A stretch of 64,000 bases of DNA from Trematomus loennbergii (lineage: Eukaryota; Chordata; Actinopteri; Perciformes; Nototheniidae): positions 19,030,075 to 19,094,074 of the forward strand of contig JAAOOA010000027.1 in the NCBI GenBank assembly GCA_012861695.1, written 5' to 3'. Under the pieces are notes generated by a model, which was given only the letters and a program-made list of their open reading frames with translations, was not told the DNA's origin and searched no databases. The translations under genes were made by a program, and so were the position numbers. Position 1 is the first letter of the stretch. Each line of letters begins with the position of its first letter. This document shows, piece by piece, positions 53,222 to 62,600 of the stretch.

Positions 53222-53929
53222 CTTAATGAGGGGGGGAAAAGTGGAGTGTGGAACATTACACCCTTTTTCCCCTCAATGACCGCCACCTTGGCTTACCAAC
53301 AGAAGTTGTGGGACCAGACACAACAGTGGCTCTGGTCAGCGATCCTAACATTTGGTGAGGCACAATTTGTATGCAACAAAGCCCAAGTTACATTTCTAAA
53401 ATTGCACCAGTGTTTACAGGCTAGCCTACAACATGGCAGTGTATCAGGAAGTTTATGAATTTGGACCCAGCAATAGTGCTCTCTCTTGTGTGCTGGTGAA
53501 AACAAGTTATTGTGAAAGTTCTCAATTTGATATCAGACAAAGTTAACACTTTTCAACCCCTCACTTATTTATACTTCCTTGTTAGTTTCACTTTGCCTGT
53601 AATCCCACCACAGTGATACATGAGATAAATCACTCATGTGGTGTAGAAAATGAAAAGGGCAAATATGTCATTGTGTTGCCCAGCAATCAATTGCTCTTCA
53701 CTAGAAATTCAGATGGGAATTGAGGGAATTTCAACAATATTGTCAATAATTAGTGCATGTTGACTTGTTTCTCAGTTACCTACAAATTGGTATTCAGCTA
53801 GCTAAAAAAGGTCTACAAGTTATAATTGGTAAGGTTATAACTAGGGCAAGTTACATTTAAAGAATACATCAAGCTGAGCTAAATGTATTTATATTGAAAT
53901 GAATGGGATGGGATATGTGATATACTCAC

Positions 53930-53996
53930 TGCGAGGATAACAATCACAGGGCCTGTTAAAGCCCAGTTGAAATGTTGCTTCCTAGAAAGCCTGCAC
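53930..53996 (-). pseudogene. Receptor 3' cassette copy 2, ECL2/TM5 exon (intact)
   Basis: 67 bp with CAG acceptor and GTGAGT donor, the same length and phases as the first copy. The translated part ends NFNWALTGPVIVILA-like (HFNWALTGPVIVILA here), against NFNWALTGPVILILA in the first copy. Cys in the V-C-R-L start keeps the ECL2 cysteine, but the Trp of C-W-L is replaced by Arg. It opens the duplicated cassette; no copy of the preceding exon (TM3-TM4) is seen upstream. Confidence 0.8.
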
Positions 53997-54094
53997 CTGA
54001 AACAGAATCGAACAATTCAACATAGATGCTGTCCTACAGGAGAATATTAATTCATAACATATCGTGATTTTGATAACATTTTATTTAAGGCAGA

Positions 54095-54222
54095 TGCTAT
54101 TTACACTCGGGTGTCCATAGCTAACAATGCTATTTACACCCGTGTGTCCATAGCTAACAATGCTATTTACAACCGGGTGTCCATAGATAACAATACTATT
54201 TACACCCGGGCTACACGTTACT
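54095..54222. repeat. Tandem repeat, 33-bp period, about four copies
   Basis: Units begin tgctatttacaccc and end gtccatagctaacaa at 54,095, 54,128, 54,161 and 54,194. The spacing is exactly 33 bp, a multiple of three, so a minus-strand frame stays open across it (repeating VNSIVSYGH). I take it as a minisatellite because there is no other coding evidence. Confidence 0.9.
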
Positions 54223-56578
54223 GTCACGTCTAATCTGCTCTTCACATATCCCATGAGAGTTAAAAAGGGGTCAAAGTGCATGAAATAGGATTATATTTTA
54301 CTGAAGGTCAATATGTAAGTAGCACCAAAATGCAGATACAACATTTATCATTTGCATAGGCCTATTACTATTTGCTTTATTATTAGCTTATTTGATCACA
54401 TGTCATTAAAGCTTTCATATATTGACAAGAAACAACAAGTCACTCCCTACAAGTGACAATGTCCCATGCTGCAGTGGCTGTAATTAAAAGGTTTATACAA
54501 GTCGACTTCTCCAGGACAGAGGGCCACACTCACACCTCACATGAAATTGCGGGGCTCCCAAAAGCCTGCCCTTTTTATCTGAAATAGAACAAGCAGCAAA
54601 GGGGAGAGGATTTTCTTTAGAGAGTGCAAAAACAGTGACAGAAGTTAATGGCAGTAAAATGTTTGATACAACGCCATATAATAAACAACTTTGCAGACTG
54701 CTAGTGTTAGCATGCTAGCCAGTTTACCGCTAACTTAACCCAAGTCCTTTCCCATGCAACTAAATATGACAACTTGAAATAAGAATGACTTGTGGGTTGT
54801 CAATATCCTAAAAACAATTGCATCTAATTTGTCAGGTCTGTCATTATACATGCCGTCTTTTTTTCTAAACCAGAAGCTTTCAACATCTGAAGCGGGCCTC
54901 CACACGTGGGCTCGAAACTATTTTTAGGGAGGCCCAGTGTATGCTAGTGATAAAAGCATACATACATTTAAAAAGAAGATCACATTGAATAGAATAAATA
55001 GGTATGATTTGGTAAATAGGAGTGCCGTCTAGAAGTTTTTAGCAGGATGTTTTCGAGGCTCTACTCAATGCCATATGAAAACATGAATTCACTCACAGAA
55101 GACAAACAAGCAGGTAGAGCAGTTCATTATCCATGGGCTCACAGAACAGTCATTTTCAGTTGACCATGTGACCTCATGTTCTATGCACAAACACAGCAAA
55201 CAGGTAAATGATGACACATAGCTTTTGTTTCATACATCATCAGTCAAACAGTAAGTTTAATACGTTGTCCTTAAGTCATTCTAGTGTATTTTTCTTTGAT
55301 TTACCAGTGCTGAGGGGGCTGTTGTTGTGGAGAACATCTTGGCCAGAGCAAAAGTTTCACTTAACTCTTAAATACAGGAAGTGTCCAATCAGAATGTACC
55401 AAGTACATGATGGGGGGGATTGGGATTTGCAGTCTGAAGATTGTGTTCATTTGTTTAGAAATGATTATCTTTTTGGGAGCTTGTGTTTTAATGTGAATAA
55501 TTAACACAATATTGATACTAACAGATGTGTTTTGCTTTGTGTATTTGAAATTTAGGTGGGGTTACTTGTCTTTGTGTTACCCAAGTTTTTTTTTTAAATG
55601 GTCTGATCTTTCATTGAATTTGTTCCCCTTTGTCTTTTTTTGTGAGGTTTGTTTAGTCTCTTCATTCTTGTTAAGTTAATTTTAAGATAGCATAGTCTGA
55701 ATCAAGTTCTTTTGATATACATTACATTATACATCTTTTCTTTTTGCCAAGAATTTATTACGAAGTCTTTGTGAAACACAACTTTATTTTTAACTCAGTC
55801 TACTCACAAAAACCAATGCATTTTCAGTTTACATCTGGGGGTTTTCCACAAATGAAATGTATTAGCCGGAGAATGCCTTTATACATATCCTGTATGTGCA
55901 GGTAAGGGGTGTCGAAGCAGTCGGTTTATTTCAGTAACAAAACTGGCAAAACTCAGATTTAACAGAGATTTATTATGGATTTATTATGGACTCAAAACAT
56001 TATAATGTCATAAAACAAAGTTCTTAAAATATACACATTATTTCACAAAGATACGTTGTCATGCAGCAACCAGAACACCCACTAAGGAAAAGTTTCAAAC
56101 AACAGCAACTTCTCTACACTTATGCTACTAAAAGCATGTACGTTTTGTCAAAAATAAATAGCTATGAGCCTTGTCACAAACATGCAGCTGTTCACTTCAC
56201 AATTAAGTGATTGAAATCAGATTGTATTAGCTTTTATATTACAAAGTTGCTACAGCTATTGTACATGTTTGCCTATACAATATTACTAAACAGAAACATA
56301 TTTTTTAAGCAGAGGAAAATAATTGCCATGATGTCAACATCATTTTTCAGATTTTGTTAAAATATATTGCCTTTTGTGATATGAATACAAGTAGATACAG
56401 CTGAGGCAGACACACACAAGCATATATACATTTGATGACTTTCATGCCCTACCACAACAATGATTACAACCATAAAACATAATGAATTACTAATGGTTCA
56501 GAGTGGGTAAGGCTTGCATTTCTTCTCTCTGTCTTCCATTTCTCCTTTGTCATTCTCACTCCATCACCATTAGCTTGT
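54223..56578. other. Spacer between the two receptor 3' cassettes
   Basis: AT-rich. I find no exon of the receptor or of another gene. It would contain the 3' untranslated region and poly(A) site of the first cassette; AATAAA occurs on the minus strand near 55,985 and 55,975. It ends at the stop codon of the first copy. Confidence 0.5.
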
Positions 56579-56626
56579 TTAATCTTCAGCCTTGTCAAAG
56601 TCCTCGGAGACTGATGGTGCATCTCT
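56579..56626 (-). CDS. Receptor exon 20: C-terminal tail and stop
   Basis: 48 bp after a T-rich tract and ACAG acceptor; reads RDAPSVSEDFDKAED then TAA (56,579-56,581). Acidic and short. The paralogous exon lies at 52,354-52,407. Confidence 0.85.
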   Translation of the reverse strand, partial: RDAPSVSEDFDKAED

Positions 56627-59600
56627 CTGTAAAAAAAAATCATTAAATAAATGCTAAACATTGCAGGACATTTGACATAAATCTTTATACAGATCGGTGA
56701 AATACAAGACTTTTTGAAAAATGTCTTGTATACATAGATTCGCATTATGCAGTAAAACCTAGGTTCATTTAGGACATTGCTTAGGATTGTTTTGTCACTT
56801 TATCACACTATTTTTGCATTTTTAATGTTGATAGTCATTTAATAGCTACAAAGACACCTCAAAAAGAAAAAAAGGTATACTTAAATCAGTGGTGGAAGAA
56901 GTTATTTTACTCAAGAAAAGTCACATTTTTTCTGCTGCTGAATATCCTAACCTATTATTGTATATTAAACAAAATCTGTAAAGTAACTTAAGATAATTGC
57001 AGTGGAGTAAAAAGTACAATATTGGATTCCAAAATGTAGTGGAGTAAAAGTATAAAGTAGCATGAAAATACTCAGGTAAAGTACAAGTACCTCAAAGTTG
57101 TACTGAAGTACAGTACTTGAATAAATGTACCTTAATGCATTTCACCACTGACTAAAAGAAATACAAACGTTTCATTTAGTTAAAGTAGTATCATGCATTG
57201 TTGCTGTGTTATTCAAACTTACCACAGATTCTTGTTTTTCCTTATTGAAAGAACAGGTCAGCCATTTAATGTATTCATCTCTAACCTAGAAAACACAATG
57301 AAATACAACTTGTTAAGCGTTATTGCTACCAAAAAGAAATATGGTTGTTTTGTATTGCCTTCATTGTTAGTAGTAGTGCACTACCAAATGAAAATGGTAT
57401 CAGAGTCATCTGCATAAAGAGCGTACCTCCTTGTTGAGCAGGCAGTGGACAACGAAGAGGAAGGTGCCCTGCTGGGTTAAGCATGATGAAGAGGACCTGG
57501 AAGAAGAGGTTGGACTGGTACAGGCCCAGAATCCAGGTACAGCCCAGTATGACAAACTGGGCCACAATCTTGAACAGAATCAGCCTACAAACAAACAATG
57601 AGAATTGAATGAGCTTTTATGTTAAGAATTGTGGAAACTGAATTTTTAACACTTTATACTGTCATATATGGTTATACTGTAATTACAATATATACGAATT
57701 GTCACCTTCAACTAACTTGTTTTTATCTTTCATATCTATGCAAAGCCAACCTAGAACATATACACTGTACATACGTGGTGTCTTTAGACTGAGAAACACC
57801 GCTCTTCATGTTGACCAGGGTGGGTCTCAGACTCCATAGAGTAGCAAGGAACAATATCCAATTGAGCTTCAAGAAAAAAAATGAGTCCACAGCTGGAAAA
57901 GACTACTCTTTATAGACTACCACTGCTTAACCTTTTCACTGTCAGATTTCTGGCTAATCACTGCATGTTCCAGGGACATTTCATTTTGTGGCTCCCCATC
58001 AACAATTATAACTTACAACTTACAACTATGATGGGATACTCACTGCAAGGATAAGGATCACAGGGCCTGTTAAAGCCCAGTTGAAATTGCGCGTCCTAGA
58101 GAGCCAGCACCTGAAACAGAATCAAACAAACAATCCATTCAACATAGATGCTGTCCTACGGGAGAATATGAATGTATTTATTACTGTTTGTCTCACTCAC
58201 ACTTCTGCCGCAGTTGCACCATATCCGTCTGAATATATCACTGCTGAAACACCCACAATCACAAAGGGAACACCGTAGCCAATCACAAAGAGAATTGGCT
58301 TGGGGAGGCCATCTCTCTGGATGACCTGCACCTTGGTGAGTCTCCGTACCAACAGGTGAAGCTGTAGTGCCTCCAGCAGCATCCACACAAAACCTGCTAC
58401 AATTAAGAAGTGCAGGAGCCCCGCCATGACGGTGCAGGCCAGCTGTGGAGACACAAGTAGTACCGTGAAAACAAAGTGAAATTTACCTCAGCAAAGGAGG
58501 GTTCAGGTAATACATGTCTGAAAGACCTTATCAAGTATTTTTTTAATAAAGAGTTTCTATTATTTTTGGGAGGGTTTTTTCTTTCCTGTAGTGTGTTATA
58601 AAGGTTTTTGTCCATGATAATAGTCTGCATAGGCTAAAATCCCAATGTTCACACATTTTGTACATTATTAACTAAGGGGCAGGACATCTCTAAGCGGTTG
58701 ACCAATCACAACAGACCGGGCCAGCTAACCAATCAGAGCAGATTGGGCTCTGGTTTCAGACAGAGGGGGAAATTAGGTGCTGCAGGCACCTAATTTCACC
58801 TAGTATGAGACAAATAAAGCATTTTCTCTACAGTAAAGCATGTACACTTGTCACAGTAGAGGCACAAAATACAAATATGAACCTGAAAATGAGCATAATA
58901 GGGCCACTTTAAAACAAAATCAATTGCATTTTGTCTTACTGTACCTCTTCATCGGTATATTTGTCATTCCACAGCAGCAGCAGATGGGAGAAGAAGAGGC
59001 AGATGCAGAGGTTAAGACGGGCAGTGTTGTTGATCTTGGGGTTCCAGCTACACAGGAGGAAAGTGAAGATGGCCAAACCAAAGAAGAATAATCCGACAAT
59101 CACGCAGATTCTGTTTAGCCACTCTAAGAAAGGATTTGGTGGTGCCGGCTGAAAAGACAAAGCACACAGGCAAACGCATACTGTGATCAAACTGGCCTTA
59201 TGAGGGGGAACCTGTATTAGCAAATGTACCCCCACACACCAATCATTAAAGGTCACCTATTATGCAAAATAATAAAGACAACAGGATCCACTTTTTCATG
59301 TCTTTTCTACATCAACATGTGTCCCCACTGTGGAAAGAGATTCTGAAAGTTTCAGGAAAAAAGATTCTCTCACTTTTTGTCCTGATCCATTTATATCAAA
59401 ACCTGTCTGAAAATGAGCTGATCAGATTTCTGACACTTTATGATGTCATAACGATTTTTTGGCTTGTGTAACCATTAGCCAATAACCAACCAAGGTAACC
59501 CCCCCCCCCCTCCACCTTATCACCTGAATCTCCTCCTAGAGCACCATTGTGTTCTTTTTAACCAAATATATTGCAGAGTGGCGTGGGGAGTGGCTCCTTA

Positions 59601-62600
59601 TTTTCATCTAAAGTAACAGACAGAGAATCAGCACTTTTGAAACAGGGCTGAAACAGAGGGGATTATGGGATGCTACAGTGGGTGATCTGTTGGATATTTC
59701 AAGCCAAACACTTCAGAGACATGTTTTGTATATATCTGAGACCTATTATATATTTATAAAAAACAGTATAATAGGGGACCTTTAATACCTCCCCAATCTG
59801 CATGATGAAAAAAATCTATTAGGATTTTGACATTGGCAACAATATTTGACCATACACAAAAAAACCTGACATACATCCCCAATCTGCATGATGAGGGCGA
59901 ATGTGGATAGGTGGGAGCAGCTGCACACCGTGTAGTTTTCATTGGTGTATGCAACCCAACAGCCGTCCACTGACCAACTCATCGTGTCTTCCCCTATCTC
60001 CTCTGTTTTCTCCTCCCAGTAGACACAGGTCATCAAACCATTTTCAGGTGCTGTCTGATGAAACCAGTGAAAGATTTTAAGATATGTTGAAATATATCAT
60101 GTTGTATCTTATCTTAAAAGGCAGGTTGATGGATCAAGTGGGAATCACCTTCTTATGTTGGATGGTGAAGTTGACAGGCTCGGTGAGGTTGGTGTTGTTC
60201 ATTGACGTTAAGATGGCAGTCATGACATCCGAGTACATCTCTGTCTGGTTCTCTGTTTTAAAGTATTGATGGCTAAGAAGACTCTCCATCCCATTTAATG
60301 TCATGAAGGCAACTGATGCAGAACCTGGGAGTGGCCACATAGTGAAGGGGTTCACTTAAAATACAACATATTTTTTTATTTTGTGCATGTTTTAGCCCAT
60401 TTCACATAATTTACATTAATAATTGTTAGCCATTTTCCAACAGCTCTGAATGTCTTTTTTCCCATGGGTAAGCTAACACAGATTTTCTTCAGTTTATATA
60501 CTGTGTCAGGTCGACTTAAAAATGAATCTAACTAATGCATGCAGAATTAAAACATACATATGGCAGACTATCTGTGTGTTTTTATACAAGGACAAAATGA
60601 CCTTGTATAAAAACGCGTGTTATTCATATTAATTTGATTATCTTCTTTTTTTTGGGTGCCATTTTATAATGTGTTTCCACTGCACTATTTCTTAATGCTC
60701 TTAATGTCTTTCAGTTTCGTAGAGCACTTTGAATTACTTTGTGTTGAAAGGTGCTTCATGAATAAAATGGCCTTGCCTTGCCTTGTATTATTTGTATCAA
60801 CTATTTAATGACAAGCTTTTTTCTCACCATTGTTGTTGTTGGCCAGATCTTCCAGGTTGATCTCCATGGTGTTATTGTTGGCTGAGAGAGAACTAATCCC
60901 TGCATCGTGGACTCCAGGCCCGATACTTTCTACACTTAATTCTAACACACAGGTTAGTCTTTAGAATTTGATTTGATTTGATATCCACCCAGTTAATATA
61001 GATGGCAGTACATATCTTAACTAAGATTAACATTCCTTACCCACTGTTTCAGTCTTCACATTAGTCTTGGTTTGGTTCACCACTGGCTGCACCATCGCCG
61101 CTACTAAACGGTCTGAGATGCCCAGGATCACACTGCCAGTCTTGCCGTCTCCTGCGCTACTCACCTTGCTTGACCTCCTTAACCTGCTTGACTTAACACG
61201 TGGTCCAACACCTGACACTTCCTGCAAAAATAATACATAAATATTTCAATAACTCGCCTGCCTGATAATGCAAACTGAGAGTAGGATTAAAGCCTCATAT
61301 AGCTGCACAATTGTTAGCAGAAGTACCATGGATGCTGCGAAGCTGTTTGTCACAGTCTGTAGAGAAAGCACACGAAAAAGGAAGGAAAATAAAGATGCAG
61401 TGTCATCCATGTGCATCTAACTTCAGAGCCATGCACAATGGTAGAATCACATAAATAGCTAAATTCTTAATCGTTATTTGTAGGACTAATAACATAACCT
61501 TCTATGCGTTAATATTGTAAAGCGAATTATCTATCATAAAAGTACATTTTCAAGGCTTTCTTGGAAAGTACCAGCACTCTTGTTTTTACTTACCGCCGGT
61601 GGTAAAAAGTCGCCTCCATGTTCTTTCAACTGGTCGTCCATGTTGCCAAGAAAAGCTCTCTCTTTTGTTTGTCCCTACAGAAAATACACAAATGTCACCT
61701 CACATTCAAAAACGCTTCAATGGGTTTTTAAGTGTATTCAAACATTGAAATAGTTTGGCATATTTGGTTTTCACACCTTCTTAAACAAAATCAACATAGC
61801 CCATTAGCCAATGAACTAACTTATTTCTATATATCACTTTTTCTATATACATTTTTTTTCAATTCAAAGACTTTTGAGAAGATTACATTTTTGAAACATG
61901 ATCATTGCAGCGTTCTCACATCTGCATTTTGTATTACTATTGGTTTAGTATGTCGGTGGTGAATGGCACAAGCTTTACATCCATCTAAAATGTATTGTAC
62001 ATACTTAACACTGATGAAACAAGTGTGGCATATTTTTACTGAGGCATCTGCAATTTCAATTACATTTTAACAAAATCCTATGACACAAGTAAGAAGACAG
62101 TGCCACTTTGTTGGCGATATTTACCTCTGGGGGTTTTATTTCTTCTAAAAAGCTCTCAATAGCTGTTGAAAGAAATGAGACAAACGATCAGTAATTAAGC
62201 ACATCAGGCTTTGGCAGTGTGCTGTTAATACTGTAAATCGATGAATCCTCAGCTCACTTTGACAATATGTGTATCCGACTGTCCAAACAATTCCAGTTGA
62301 AGGGAATAATCCATCAGGACAGGAACAATAAAAGGTCCCTAGTACATTAGTGCACACAGTGTCTTTACCACATATACCAGGGTTCTCATAGCACTCATCT
62401 ATATCTGTTGTTGGAGAGAGAAAACACAGTTAGACACTTAATAGTAAAGATATATGATAACAAAATCAGACTTAAAGTGATGTGTGCACACACCTGTGCA
62501 TGGGTTATTATAGCTGGCAATCACAGCTAGCTTATTGAGTCGAAAACCATGGAAGCAGTCGCAGAAGTAAGAACCGATGGAGTTTGAGCAGTTGGAATAG

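Noticed and set aside
54081..54281. Minus-strand frame with VNSIVSYGH repeats as a gene
   Set aside because: The 33-bp minisatellite keeps any frame open; no splice sites or homology support coding.
52083..60786. Recombination between LINE tails as the cause of the exon duplication
   Set aside because: The two tails are in opposite orientation, which would give an inversion and not a direct duplication.
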